Shown here piece by piece: positions 38,629 to 49,475 of a stretch of DNA of 64,000 bases; position 1 is the first letter of the stretch; every line of letters starts with the position of its first letter. Made by a program: the position numbers and the translations under genes. Below the pieces are notes generated by a model. The model saw nothing but the letters and a program-made list of their open reading frames with translations. It made no database searches and had not been told where the DNA came from. The DNA is from Streptomyces sp. P3 (lineage in GTDB: Bacteria > Actinomycetota > Actinomycetes > Streptomycetales > Streptomycetaceae), in NCBI GenBank assembly GCA_016893485.2, contig JAFEKX020000001.1:434001-498000 (forward strand). The letters are read 5' to 3'.

Positions 38629-38656
38629 TTGATCCGATGTCTCATTGCCACGGTCA

Positions 38657-38684
38657 TTGACGTCTCATCTCGACCCCCTACCTT
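38657..38684 (+). promoter_or_regulatory. Promoter TTGACG-16-TACCTT
   Basis: A -35-like TTGACG and a -10-like TACCTT are separated by 16 bp. The first transcribed base would fall about 7 bp after the -10, at or next to the ATG of 38691, which raises the possibility of a leaderless mRNA for the beta-helix protein. Confidence 0.45.
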
Positions 38685-38690
38685 GCCAGC

Positions 38691-40728
38691 ATGTTTCCCA
38701 CAGGAGAGCACGCACACGTCACCAGACCCATGAAGCGAATTCACTTATTCATCGGGCCTTACCGGCTACTCATCGCGACCTTCCTCTGCGCACTCCTGCC
38801 CATCGGCGCACTCACCCTGCCCGCCCACGCCGCGACCGCGATCACCTACTTCGTCTCGCCCAGCGGCAGCGACGACAACACCGGGACCAGCGCCGCCGCC
38901 CCCTTCCGCACCCTCACCCGGGCGCAAGCGGCGGTCCGGACCGTCGACACATCGACGTCCGGCCCGGTCACCGTGACCCTGGCCGGCGGTGTCTACCGAC
39001 TGACCAGGACACTGACCTTCACCGCCGCGGACTCGGGCGGCGGCACGGCCGGCACCATCTGGTGGAAGGCCGCGGCGGCAGGGCAGACCCCGTCATCAGC
39101 GGCGGCACCCCCATCACCGGCTGGGCCAAAACCGGTACGGGCAGCACCATCTGGTCCGCCCCGGCCCCCACCGGACTCGACACCCGGCAGCTGTACGTGA
39201 ACGGCGTCCGTGCCCAGCGCGCGACAGGCTCCCTGCCGGTGTCGGCGACCCAGACGGCGACCGGATACACCACGGCGTCCGGTGACCCGATGGCCGGATG
39301 GCGCAACCGGTCAGCGATCGAGTTCGTCTACCGGGGCGGCCTGGGACTGTGGACCGAGCCGCGCTGCCCGGTCGCCTCCATCACCAGTACGGCCATCACC
39401 ATGGCCCAGCCCTGCTGGAACAACTCCACCCAACGGGCCATGCGCACCGACGACTCCGGCCGCACCTACAACCTGGTCGGCCGCAAGTCCATCACCGAGA
39501 AGCCGACAGCGGTGGAGAACGCCTACGAACTTCTCGACAAGGCGGGCGAGTTCTACCTCGACAAGAGCGAGCACCGGTTCTACTACATCCCGCGTTCCGG
39601 GGAGAACCTCACCACCGCGGACGTCGAGGCGCCGTCGCTCGACACGCTGGTGGCGTCCTCCGGCAAGGCCTCGGACGAGCCCACCCACATCGGCTTCCAG
39701 GGCATCCAGTTCAGCTACGCGAACTACACCACCTCCAACACCGGCACCGGCTTCTCCGAGATCCAGGCGACGTACCAGGTCACCGGTACCAAGGGCTACG
39801 CCACCCAGGGACTGTGCGACTTCGTGTCCGGCGGCACCTGCCCCTACGGCAACTGGACGAAGATGCCCGGCGCGGTGCGCTTCACCTACGACAAGAGCAT
39901 CCACTTCGACCACGACTACTTCGTCCACCTCGGCGCGGCCGGACTGGACCTCGGCGACGGCTCACAGAACGCCACCGTCACCGCCTGCGTGTTCACCGAC
40001 ATCTCGGGCAACGGCCTCGACCTGGGCGGCGTGGACATCCCCAGCCCAGCAGCGCCGCCCAGCACACCAGCGGGATCACGGTCAAGGACAGCCACTTCTA
40101 CGACACCGCCGCCGAGTACCACGGCGGCATCGCCATCGACGCCGGCTACATCGAGACATCGGCCATCACCCACAACCAGATCGACCACGTCCCCTACACG
40201 GCCATATCCATCGGCTGGGGCGGTTGGCCGGACAAGATCAGCCTGCCCGCACAACCCAACTACTCCCACGACAACACCATCTCGAACAACCTGATCCACG
40301 ACCACATGTCACTGCTCGGCGACGGCGGAGCCGTCTACACGAACGGGATCACGGGCACCTCGATGGCCACCGGTGAGCACGTGAGCGGCAACGTCGTCCA
40401 CGACCAGCTCAACACCTCCGGCGGTCACGTCCTGTACACCGACAACGGCGCCACCTACGTGTCGATCCTCGGCAACGCCGTATGGAACATCACCGTCTCC
40501 CCCTGGGGCAGCAAGCACGGCAACTACACCGCGGGCGACGGGACTTACGATCCGACCGACATCGAAGGCAACTACTGGCCGAGCGGTCCCTCGGACTACG
40601 ACAGCAAGGGCGTCCTGATCCAGAACAACCACGACATCACCGCAGCGAGCCAGGTCCCGTCGAGCATCATCGCGGCCGCCGGCATCGAGGCGCAGTACCA
40701 GGCGATCCTCTCCTGGCAGCCGGCCTGA
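38691..40728 (+). CDS. Secreted right-handed parallel beta-helix protein
   Basis: About 679 residues. The signal peptide KRIHLFIGPYRLLIATFLCA ends in LPAHAA. Mature start ITYFVSPSGSDDNTGTSAAA with PFRTLTRAQAAVR is typical of extracellular polysaccharide-active beta-helix proteins. Coil repeats follow, rich in Asn/Gly/Asp: TACVFTDISGNGLDLGG, ITHNQIDHVPYTAISIGWGG, NTISNNLIHDHMSLLGDGGA and ILGNAVWNITVSPWGSKHG. Breaks lie near 39082 and 40050. The start is uncertain: ATG 38691 may be leaderless, ATG 38730 (MKRIHLFIG) gives a cleaner signal peptide. Probably a glycosidase or lyase of plant or microbial glycans. Confidence 0.8.
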
Positions 40729-40747
40729 CACCCAGGCATCCCGGCGT

Positions 40748-40778
40748 GCGCCGCTCTCCGTGACTGCGGGAGCGGCGC
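40748..40778 (+). terminator. Hairpin terminator after beta-helix gene
   Basis: GCGCCGCTC and its perfect complement GAGCGGCGC enclose 13 nt, 20 bp after the stop codon. GC-rich stem without T-run, as usual in these bacteria. Confidence 0.65.
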
Positions 40779-41145
40779 CGCCCGGCGGCCAGGCCCACTC
40801 GACACAGCTCGTGACGTCAACCCGTGCAGCGTTCACCGTCGAGCGCGCCGCCGGGATCCCCGCGCCATCCGCGGATGGTCACCGCGGTCCCGGGGGTCAG
40901 CCGCATGCGAACCGGCCGCCCGCCTTCGACACCACCTCGCCCGCCCTGCCCATTCCCCCGCTCGCGCTGGGCGAGGAACATCTGGTCGGCTCCGACCGTA
41001 CGATCAGCTGCGACTCGGCGCACTGCTCGACCCCGCACGGCTGTACCCGCACCACCTCCGGAGACCTGCCGGAGATGCGGAAACGGACGGAGTTGGGCGC
41101 CTGCCTGACGCGAGGCGCGGCCCGGTCGCTGGATAGGGTCGGAAC
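40779..41145. other. Intergenic region without recognised gene
   Basis: 367 bp of GC-rich sequence. Open frames run through on both strands but none resembles a known domain or carries good start signals. It holds the promoter of the two-component system that starts at 41146. Confidence 0.5.
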
Positions 41146-42315
41146 GTGGACCGTAGCAGCAGGCAGCCGGGCGAGGCGTTCGGCATAGGCGCGCGGCGCC
41201 CTGCCGGCGCGGGTGGTGCGGACGTTGTGGTGGGGTCGGCCGGCCTGTGCTCGCCGTGGTCGGTACCGCGGTGGTGGTCGCGGGCGCCGGGGACGGCGGG
41301 CGGCTGTCCGTGGCCGTGGTCCTGGTCCTCACGCAGGTCGTCGCCTTGAAGTGGCAGGTACGCGCCCCGGTCGCCGTGCTGGCCGTGACCGCGGCGACGG
41401 GGCTCACGATGTGGGCGTTGTTGCCCGAGGTGTCCTTGACGGGGGCACTGCTCGCGGCGCAGGTCGTGTTGTGCGTGCTGTCGGCCACCCATCCGCGGCC
41501 GGTGTCGGTGCGGGCGCTCGCCGTGATGTGTCTGCCCGCGCCCCTGGCGTTCGGCTCGGGCGGTGGCCCTGCGGGGGTGACGGTCTATCTGCTGGCCGTG
41601 CTCCTCGCATGGACCGTGGGGCAGTGGCGGCGGGCGCAGCGGGCGAGGGCAGGGGCGGAGATGCGCCGGGCCGTGGTCGAGGAGCGGGCGCGGATCGCGC
41701 GTGAGGTGCACGACGTGGTGGCGCACACGCTGTCGGTGATGGTCATTCAGGCCGGCGCCGCGGACGATGTGTTCGCCCGGCGGCCCGACCAGGCCCGTCA
41801 GGCGCTACGGGCCATCGAGACGGGCGCCCGCTCGGCACTCGCGGAACTGCGCCTCCTGCTGCATGCGTTCGGGCCCGATGACGGCCGGGACGAGGAAGCG
41901 GACGAGAACCGGGAGCCGGGGCCTTCGCTCGGCCGTCTTGACGAACTGGCCGACACCGTCCGCGCGACCGGGATGACCGTACGCGTGTACCGCGAGGGCG
42001 TCTTCGACGGGCTGCCGGCCACGGTGGATCTGGCGGCGTACCGGATCGTTCAGGAGGCTCTCACCAACACACTGCGCCACGCGGTCGGCGCCGACGACGT
42101 GGCCGTGCGCGTGACGGTCGAAGGGGTGCGTGGAAATCACGGTGGTCGACAACGGACGTACGTCACAAGGGAGTTCGGTCCCGATGGGTGCAGGGCGCGG
42201 TCTCCTGGGGATGCGGGAGCGGGCGCGGCTCGTGGGCGGCAGTCTGCGCGCCGGGCCGCTGACCGGCGGCGGGTTCGAGGTGGCGGCGCGGCTGCCGGTG
42301 GAGCGTGTGTCATGA
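41146..42315 (+). CDS. Sensor histidine kinase, NarL/DesK class
   Basis: About 389 residues. An N-terminal set of membrane segments (VLAVVGTAVVVAGAG, LSVAVVLVLTQVVALKW, VAVLAVTAATGLTMWALLP and LLAAQVVLCVLSATH) precedes the HisKA_3 domain with the phospho-accepting His in ERARIAREVHDVVAHTLSVM. The ATPase domain has RIVQEALTNTLRHAVGADDV (N box), TVVDNG and GRGLLGMRERARLVGGSL. Breaks lie between 41190 and 41245 and near 42122. ATGA overlap with the regulator gene. The short input domain gives no hint of the signal. Confidence 0.88.
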
Positions 42316-42971
42316 CGCTGCGGGTGGTGGTGGCCGACGACCAGATCCTGGTCCGTACCGGATTCCGCATGATCATCGACGCCCGGGACGATCTGGAGGT
42401 GGTGGGTGAGGCGAGCGACGGCCGGGAGGCGGTACGGCTGACGCGGGACCTCGAGCCCGACGTGGTGCTGATGGACGTACGCATGCCCGTGGTGGACGGC
42501 ATCGAGGCGACCCGGCAGATCGTGGAGTCGAGCAGTGGGGCCCGGGTGCTCGTGCTGACCACCTGGGACGTGGACGCGCACGTGGTGGCCGCACTGCGGG
42601 CCGGGGCGAGTGGCTTCCTGCTGAAGGACATCCGCCCCGGTGAACTCGTCGACGCCATCCGCCTCACCGCGCGCGGCGACGCGCTGCTGGCACCGGCCGT
42701 GCTGAGCCGCGTCCTCGACCGCTTCCTGCGCACCACGCCCGATCCGGCGCCCCCGCCCTCGCTGCGGGACCTCTCGGGCCGGGAGCGGGAGGTGCTCACC
42801 CTGATCGGGCAGGCGTTGTCGAACGCGGAGATCGCCGACCGGCTGAGCCTGTCGGAGGCCACGGTCAAGAACCATGTCACCGCGGTGCTCCGCAAACTGG
42901 GCCTGCGCGACCGCGTCCAGGCCGTCGTCGCCGCGTACGACCACGGCCTCGTCGAGCCACGCCACCCCTGA
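42312..42971 (+). CDS. Response regulator, NarL/LuxR type
   Basis: Intact, 219 residues. Receiver domain (1-120): VVVADDQILVRTGFRMIIDA, phosphoacceptor Asp in DVVLMDVRMPVVDGIEA, conserved T in LVLTTWD and K in GFLLKDIRPGELVDAI. C-terminal LuxR helix-turn-helix: LSGREREVLTLIGQALSNAE, IADRLSLSEATVKNHVTAVL. It is translationally coupled to the kinase and followed directly by a terminator, so the two genes form a closed unit. Targets are not visible; the GPP34 and esterase genes downstream are candidates by proximity only. Confidence 0.93.
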   Translation: MTLRVVVADDQILVRTGFRMIIDARDDLEVVGEASDGREAVRLTRDLEPDVVLMDVRMPVVDGIEATRQIVESSSGARVLVLTTWDVDAHVVAALRAGASGFLLKDIRPGELVDAIRLTARGDALLAPAVLSRVLDRFLRTTPDPAPPPSLRDLSGREREVLTLIGQALSNAEIADRLSLSEATVKNHVTAVLRKLGLRDRVQAVVAAYDHGLVEPRHP

Positions 42972-43007
42972 CGGCCCGGCCTCCTCCTTGAGAAGGAGAG
43001 CGGGCCG
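42972..43007 (+). terminator. Hairpin terminator of the two-component operon
   Basis: CGGCCCG...CGGGCCG forms the outer stem and CTCCT...AGGAG the inner stem, beginning at the base after the response-regulator stop. Confidence 0.75.
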
Positions 43008-43084
43008 CAGTCCCCTGTGCTCCCAGTGCCGGCCCGTTCCCCAGGCCGATCCGCACCCGAGGCGGCCGGCCGTAGCGTCGAGGT

Positions 43085-43723
43085 GTGATCGACGACCTCC
43101 CTCCCTCCTGTACCTGCTCGCCCACGACGAGGCGGCCGCAGGCCCCTACGACCGTTCCCGCGCCCGGCTGCTGGTCCGTGCCGCCGCCCTGGTCGACCTT
43201 GCCATGCACGGCCGGCTGACCGAGGACGGCGAGGGCAGGGTCACCGTGTCCGGCACCCGGCCGACCGGTGACCCGGTCCTGACGGTGTGCTGCGTGACGC
43301 CACCGGCGGGCACGGCTGGAAGCATCTCGTACGCCGGCACCGCAAGCGGACTCTGACGGAGGTCGAGGACCGGCTCGTCGCGGCGGGGCTGCTCACCGCC
43401 AAGGCGCCCCGAGCCCCTTCGCCACCCGGCGCCTGACCGTCGGGGACCCCGCCGTGCCCGCCGCGGTCCGCGCCCGGGTGTCCGCGGCGCTGCACGGGGA
43501 CGGCCCGGTCGCCGGGATTCCGGCCGCCGATGCCGCCCTGCTGGCACTGGCCGCCGCGGGCGGCATCCGCTCGGTCGTGTCCCGGCGGGACCACAGGGTC
43601 CTCCGGGCCCGTATCGACGCCTGTACGCGTTCCCTCGCCGTCCTCGCGCCCGGCCTGGAGAAAGCCGTACGCACTCTGCCTACGACCATGATCGCCGCAC
43701 AGGGCGGCATGGGCGGCAGCTGA
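43085..43723 (+). CDS. GPP34-domain protein
   Basis: About 212 residues. The GPP34 (Golgi phosphoprotein 3-like) pattern is LYLLAHDEAAAGPYDRSRAR, LLVRAAALVDLAMHGRLTED, RPTGDPVL, WKHLVRRHRKRTLTEVEDRL and VAAGLLTAKAPR. Later it has SVVSRRDHRVLRARIDACTR. Breaks lie near 43105, 43290 and 43415. In eukaryotes the fold binds phosphatidylinositol-4-phosphate; in actinomycetes the proteins are numerous and of unknown role, probably membrane-associated. GTG start with a weak upstream site. Confidence 0.75.
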
Positions 43724-43743
43724 CCCGACCGAACGGGGAAACG

Positions 43744-45298
43744 ATGACCATGCACCGAGTCCTGACCGCTCTGGGGTGTGCCCTGACCGCCGTACTCACC
43801 GCGGCTTGGTCCGGCCCGCTGCCACCGGGCCGTCCCGCCACCGAGGTCGTCACCCTCCCACGGTGTGGTGCGGGGCGCCGCCCACGACGGCTACCGCACC
43901 TTCGAGGGCATCCCTTACGCGGCGCCCCCGGTCGGCAGCCTGCGCTGGACCCGGCCCCACCGCGCCGTCCCCTGGTCCGGAGTGCGCGACGCGACCCGGC
44001 CCGCGAGCGCCTGCCCGCAGCCGGCCGGCGAGGTGCCCGGCGGCAGCACCGACGAGGACTGTCTCCACGTCAACGTCACGACACCCGACGGCACGGGACC
44101 GGCACACCCCCCGCCCGGTGATCGTGTGGCTGCACGGCGGCGGCCTCACTACCGGCGCGGGCAACTCCTACGACGCCCACCGCATGGCGACCCGCGGCGA
44201 CGTCGTGGTCGTCACCGTCGACTACCGCCTCGGAGCCCTCGGTTTCCTCGCGCACAGCGGGCTGCCCGGTTCCGGCACCTTCGGACTGGCCGACCAGCAG
44301 GCGGCGCTGCGTTGGGTCCGCGCCGAGATCGGGGCCTTCGGCGGCGACGCGCACAACGTGACCCTGGCAGGTGAGTCGGCGGGCGGCTACAGCGTCTGCG
44401 CCCAGCTCGCCTCACCCGCCGCCGTGGGCCTCTTCGACCGGGCGATCATCGAGAGCGGCCCGTGCACCGGCAGCCCCGACCACCCCTTCGCCCCGTCCTC
44501 CACTCCCCTGTCCACGGCGCGTGCCACGGGCTCGGATCTCGCGGCCAAGGTCGGCTGCGGCGTCGCACACGATGTCGTCGCCTGCCTGCGACGGGTGAGA
44601 GTCACCCGCCTCCTCGCAGCTCAGGACACCGACCAACAACCCGCCTACGCCACCCCGTTGCTGCCCGACGATCCTGCGAAGGCCATCGCCGCGGGCCACT
44701 TCCATCGCGTCCCCGTCCTCCTCGGAAACAACCGCGACGAGGGCAACGGCTGGGCCGCCGGGATCATCCAGGCCGGCAACCCCGTCACCCCGACACCTGG
44801 CCCGACGTCGTCGCCGCCTTCTTCCCCTCCCCGGGCCAGGCCGACGCGATCGTCCACGAGTACCCGGTGCACGACACCGACGGGGGCCCGGCGTTCGGCG
44901 CCGTCATCGGCGACGCGGACTTCGCCTGCCCCACGGCACGCGCCGACGCCCTGCTCGCCGCTCACGTACCCACCTGGCGCTACGAGTTCGCCGACGAGCA
45001 CGCCCCGCCGCTCACCTCCGGCACACCACCCTTCCCGCTCGGCGCACCGCACGCGAGTGAACTGCCCTACCTGTTCGACCTGGGCGGCCGCCCCCGCGAC
45101 CTGACCGCCGCACAGCACCGGCTGGCCGACACCATGATCGACTACTGGACCCGCTTCGCCCGCACCGCCGACCCGAACGGCCCGACGTCCCCGCACTGGC
45201 CCCGGCACGAGCCACTGTCCCTGGCACCGGACCACATCGCCCCCACCCGCACGGCGCAACTCCGCCACCACTGCGCGTTCTGGAACACCCACGGGTGA
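43744..45298 (+). CDS. Secreted type-B carboxylesterase
   Basis: About 518 residues. The signal peptide is MTMHRVLTALGCALTAVLTA. The alpha/beta-hydrolase core has FEGIPYAAPPVGSLRW, STDEDCLHVNV, VIVWLHGGGL (oxyanion hole), the nucleophile in TLAGESAGGYSVCAQL, the acid in LLGNNRDEGNGW and the catalytic His in GAPHASELPYLFDLG, so the triad is complete. Cys pairs around DEDCLHV fit a secreted protein. Breaks lie near 43860, 44110 and 44800. It hydrolyses carboxyl esters outside the cell; the substrate is unknown. The 282 bp downstream, up to cydB, hold only a weak hairpin. Confidence 0.87.
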
Positions 45299-45580
45299 CC
45301 ACCAGGGGCCGGGCGCCCTGGCCAGCAGACAGACCCCAGACCGCTGGCCGGGGAGTTCAGTCCCCGGATCGTACGGAGGCGCCCGGCACAGGCAGGCCGC
45401 ATCGGACGCCCCCGCACCTACTACGCCCCCTCTACGAACCCCCAGCCCCATGCCTCCCTTGGCCAAACGCGTGGAGGTACCCCCAACCCGAACCTGGCCA
45501 GGTGGCGGCCCCTTGACCCCGGTATGACGACACATCCCGGACTCACCGACACCGACCATGGAAGCGCCGACTCCGGACGT

Positions 45581-46580
45581 TCACTCCTCGGGCGTGGCGC
45601 GCTGGAAGGTGGCGTACAGCAGCCCAGCAGCGGGGGACCAGTACGACCGCTCCGATGCCCAGCACCCACAGGACCGCCGACAGCACGGAGGCGTTCGCCG
45701 CGGCCTTGGGGACCGTGGTGCTGCCCACAAGCAAGGCCGGGTACTGGGCGGCGCCCCACGCCCACAGAATCGCGGCGACCGCCAGAGCCGCGGCGGCGCG
45801 AGCAGCGACGAAACGGTGCCGGAGGAGCAGTCCGAGTCCGGTGACCCCGGCCAGGGCGCTGACGATCACCAAGGGCAGGGCGCGGTGGGTCAGCCCGTGG
45901 AACAGGTCGGGGCGTCCGCGTGCAGCACCGCGATACCCGCCAGGGCGACGACGCCGGCCGCCAGGCCGCTGATCACGGCGTCCCGGGTGAAGGCGGCGGC
46001 CAGCTCCTCGCGGCCCTCGCGGTGCGCGTCGGCGCACAGGTACACGGCGGCCAGGTGGGCGCAGGTGACCACGGCCAGGACGCCGCCGAGCAGCGAGGTC
46101 GGGTTGAGCCAGCTGGTGAGGACGTCCCCTGGGCGAGCCCCGGAGGAACGCGTCCGGAGGCGACACCCCGGCCACGGCACCCAGGAAGAACGGTGTGACC
46201 AGCGAGGACACCGCGAAGCATGCCCCGAAGAGTCGCTGTTGCCACAGTTCGGCACTGGCCTTGCGGAAGGCGAAGGCGGCGCCGCGCGCGATGATGCCGA
46301 GGGCGGCGAGGGTCAGCGGGATGTACAGGGTCGACATCACGGCCGCGAACACCGGGAGAACGCCGACCACAGCATCACGACCACGAAGATCAGCCAGACA
46401 TGGTTGGCCTCCCAGATGGGCCCGATGCTGTGTTCGATGAGCGCACGGCGGTCCCGGCCGCGTTCGGCACCGCCGGCCAGCAGGTCCCAGACCCCGGCGC
46501 CGAAATCGGCCCCTCCGAAGAGGGCGTAGCAGGTAAGGCCCACCCACATGACGGCGAGCGCAGCGTCCCGCGCACGGCAC
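45581..46580 (-). CDS. cydB: Cytochrome bd oxidase subunit II
   Basis: About 333 residues, with MWVGLTCYALFGGADFGAGV, IEHSIGPIWEANHVWLIFVV, AVMSTLYIPLTLAALGIIAR, TSWLNPTSLLGGVLAVVTCA and QYPALLVGSTTVPKAAANAS. GADFGAG, EHSIGPIWEANHVWL and a many-helix profile are diagnostic for CydB/CioB. About five breaks occur (near 46560, 46350, 46130, 45910 and 45630); the end repairs to LLYATFQRATPEE. I chose the GTG preceded by GGAGGCGACC; the first codons are uncertain because a break follows. It forms the quinol oxidase with CydA. No cydCD genes are present here. Confidence 0.85.
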
Positions 46581-46619
46581 GGTCGCCTCCAGATGGTCGT
46601 AGAGCGGGCGGCGGAAATT

Positions 46620-48027
46620 TCACACGACGGGGTACTCGGTGACGTCCTCTTCCTGCGGTGCCAGGGGCACGGGTGTGCCGCGGGCCAGGCGTCGCAGGAC
46701 GTAGGCGGTGGCGATGGTCATGGCGGCGTAGACAAAGAGCACCAGCCACAGGCCGACCATCAGACCGGGGCGGGGTTGACGGCGTCGCGCACACTCATCA
46801 CGCCCCACACGATCCAGGGCTGGCGGCCCAACTCGGTCACTGTCCAGCCGCATTCCAGTGCCACGACCGCGGCCGGGCCGCCGATCGCGGCCAGCAGCAG
46901 GAACGGGCGGGCAAGGAGGAGTTCACCTCCGTGCCCCCGCCGCCGCCACCACATCCAGAGCAGCCACGCGCCCAGGGCGAGCAGGAAGAAACCGATGCCG
47001 ACCATCAGGTCGAAGGCCCAGTGCACACCGGTCACCGGAGGACGTTGGGCTGGCGGTACCCGGTCGAGCCCCTGGATGACGGTGCCGGGGCGGTAACCGA
47101 CCAAAAGGGACAGGCCGTCGGGGATCTCCAGGCCGTACTTCAGCCCGTGGTCCCCGGCGACACCGCCGATCGTCAGCGGAACGTGGGAGCCGGTCTGGTA
47201 GACGCCTTCGATGGCGGCGAGTTTGGCCGGCTGGTAGTCGGAGAGGAAGCGTGCCGCCCAGTCCCCCGCGAAGATCTGGAACGGTGTGACGATCGCGCCC
47301 AGCGTGAACGGAATGAAGAACCCCGCCCGGTGATATGCGTCGCGGCGTCCCCGCAGCATGGCTACGGCGTAGACAGCAGCGGTCAGGAACGACGCGACCA
47401 TGAAGGCGGCCAGGATCATGTGGACCGTCTCCGGCGGGCTGGCGGGGTTGAGCATCGCCGCCCAGGGGTCCACGGCGACGACCTTGCCGTGGCGCAGGGT
47501 GAAGCCGCGGGGCTGGTTCATCCAGGCGTTGGCGCACACCACGAAGAACGCCGAGGCTGTGCCCGCCACCACGATCGGGATGCCGGTCAGCAGATGACGG
47601 CGCGGTGACATGCGGTCCCAGGCGTACAGGTAGATGCCGAGGAAGATGGCCTCCACGAAGAAGGCGATGCCCTCCAGCGCGAAGGGCAGCCCTATCACCT
47701 GGCCGAAGGTGCCCATCAGACCGGGCCAGAGCAGCCCCATCTCGAAGCTGAGGATGGTGCCGGAGACGGCGCCCACCGCGAAGAGCACGCCCATGGCGCG
47801 CGCCCAGCGCCTCGCCAGCAGGCGGTGTGCCAGATTTCCGGTACGGATGCCGTACCACTCGGCGAGGAGCGTCAGGGCGGGCAGGCCGACCCCAGGCAGG
47901 CCACGATGATGTGCCAGGCCAGCGAGAAACCCATCTGCGCGCGGGCCGCAGCGAGGTCCCCCTCGGACACCCGGCGGATCGCGGACGTCACGAGCGTCGA
48001 CGGGACATCGAGCAGAGTTCGCATCAT
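46620..48027 (-). CDS. cydA: Cytochrome bd oxidase subunit I
   Basis: About 469 residues. Heme-ligand His lies in GFSLAWHIIVACLG and in ETVHMILAAFMVASF. The quinol/heme b595 region has FEMGLLWPGLMGTFGQVIGL, FALEGIAFFVEAIFLGIYLY and GRQPWIVWGVMSVRDAVNPA. The Q-loop is short, as in the CioA subgroup. Breaks lie near 47897 and 46770. The start is MMRTLLDVPSTL. It reduces O2 to water at low oxygen with high affinity and is coupled to cydB 40 bp downstream. I see no Rex-type operator in the 170 bp upstream. Confidence 0.9.
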
Positions 48028-48204
48028 GGGTTCGGGTAGTACCCGCGTGGAGAGGTCGAAACCGCGATGCCCCGGAACCGTACCCGCGCGGCACATCGTC
48101 GGCGGAAGCTGGTCGGGCCGCTGTCAGACGCCTGCTCGTGATCGAGGACGCAGCGGCCCGTTCAGCGCGGGTGCCCTGGCAGGTGGTGGTTACGCCCATT
48201 GGGC

Positions 48205-48530
48205 TCAGGGCCGCGCTGCCGGCCGCGAGCAGTACCGCCCGGTTTCGTCGTGGACGGGGTCGGTGGCGATGTCATCGACCATGACCCGGTGTCCGGAGCG
48301 TGCGGCAGGCGCGCAGGCAGTGCCGCTGCCGTCCACGACGCCGAAGTGGCCCCACATTCCTCCCTCGAAGCCGCGCTGCGACTCCAGCCACAGGGCACCC
48401 GTGCCCGGATCGGTCACGTGGACCCCGCCCCTGCCGGTGGCCACCGCCTGGCAGGCGGACTCGCCCAAGGAATACGGTCGGTGATGAAGTCCGGCGTGTC
48501 GTGGGCGGTCGGTTTCCCCGCTCGGCTTCC
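48205..48530 (-). pseudogene. GAF-domain protein remnant
   Basis: VATGRGGVHVTDPGTGALWL, ESQRGFEGGMWGHFGVVDGS, GTACAPAARSGHRVMVDDIA and TDPVHDETG follow the GAF sensor pattern of actinobacterial proteins with redox or ligand sensing roles. The end (GRYCSRPAARP) leaves the GAF pattern before its last helix, and the N-terminus (PTAHDTPDFITDRIP) joins only after a frame change near 48470. The next 290 bp upstream hold no recognised domain. Probably a broken gene, though a real short GAF protein with one error cannot be excluded. Confidence 0.5.
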
Positions 48531-48824
48531 CACATCAGTGCCATGCGTCGCGGCTCGCTCCACCGACTGCCCTCGGGAACGGCACGTCGGCGGTTGCGCA
48601 GGATGCGGAGGTTGGCCGGCCGCGCCCCGCTCGGCCACGGTTCGCCACCCCGCATGTTCCGCGAACGCGGATCAGCACCCGGTCGCTTCGAGCAGTCGTC
48701 GGGCCCCACTTCTCCAGCGGCCACTGAGGGCTGCTCGGTGGAGGTCGTACGGCCTGACCCTTCCGGTTGGGAGATCACCTGCCAGAGCGCGGCCCCGCCA
48801 CGGCGTCGCCGCCCGCCGGGGGCC

Positions 48825-49007
48825 TCAGTTTCGGCCGCGGCCCTCGAAGTCGCGTCGTACGGCCGCGCCCTGGTCCTCGACCAGGCTCGCTTCGCCGGGC
48901 ATCTCCAGGACGGCCGCGCACCACTCGCACAGCGGTCCGTCGTCGGCCGGGGTGCCGCACGCCTTGCAGTAGCGGACAGCCTTTGGCTCTTCGGTCTTCT
49001 CCGTCAT
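48825..49007 (-). CDS. Small zinc-ribbon protein, 60 aa
   Basis: MTEKTEEPKAVRYCKACGTP leads into a C-x2-C...C-x2-C ribbon (CKACGTPADDGPLCEWC), then an acidic tail with EASLVEDQGAAVRRDFEGRG. The ATG follows GGAGAGGTC. The four Cys are typical of small zinc-binding proteins in nucleic-acid or protein contacts; no partner is evident. Confidence 0.6.
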   Translation of the reverse strand: MTEKTEEPKAVRYCKACGTPADDGPLCEWCAAVLEMPGEASLVEDQGAAVRRDFEGRGRN

Positions 49008-49068
49008 GACCTCTCCGAAAGGGGAACAGCGCGTCTGTCTGCCGGGTGCCCCGAGCCGGGGCGGGCAG

Positions 49069-49233
49069 TCATGACGGGTGCGCCCAGGTGTCGGCCAGCC
49101 CGTCGACAACCGTGTCCGCCGAGGCGTTCCCGTTCGGCGGGGAGCCCAACTCATGGGTGAGCCTGCTGCCCCTGGATCTGGTGCCTGTCGCCTCGATCGG
49201 CGCAGGGACGGCGTTCTGCCGGTCGATGGGCAT
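49069..49233 (-). CDS. Possible small ORF, 54 aa
   Basis: MPIDRQNAVPAPIEATGTRS continues to a C-terminus GLADTWAHPS. No domain recognised and no clear ribosome binding site. The remaining sequence up to 49475 holds no convincing gene, apart from the promoter area of the flavoprotein gene. Confidence 0.25.
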   Translation of the reverse strand: MPIDRQNAVPAPIEATGTRSRGSRLTHELGSPPNGNASADTVVDGLADTWAHPS

Positions 49234-49475
49234 CGGTAGGCACGGGCGGCGAGGACGCCGCGCGCCGGACCGGTCCCTCGCCGAAACATCGTCCACAGGG
49301 CGACCAGCCGATCCCGAAGTCCCGGTCGTCCACGGTCCCGGATGGCGATCGGCCGCGTCTGCTCGGGCGCGCACGCATCCGTCTTCCGGCCCGGGCCGGA
49401 AGAAGACGTGAGTGTGGACGTGCACGTGATCAGGGGGTGCCCTGCCCTGCAGGCGCACCGGACGGGAGGCCGCAA

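Noticed and set aside
45302-45321. CCAGGG...CCCTGG hairpin after the carboxylesterase
   Set aside because: Only 6 bp of stem; too weak to call as a terminator.
46581-46619. A CydX-like micro-ORF between cydA and cydB
   Set aside because: Only 39 bp separate the genes; no frame of adequate length or membrane segment fits.
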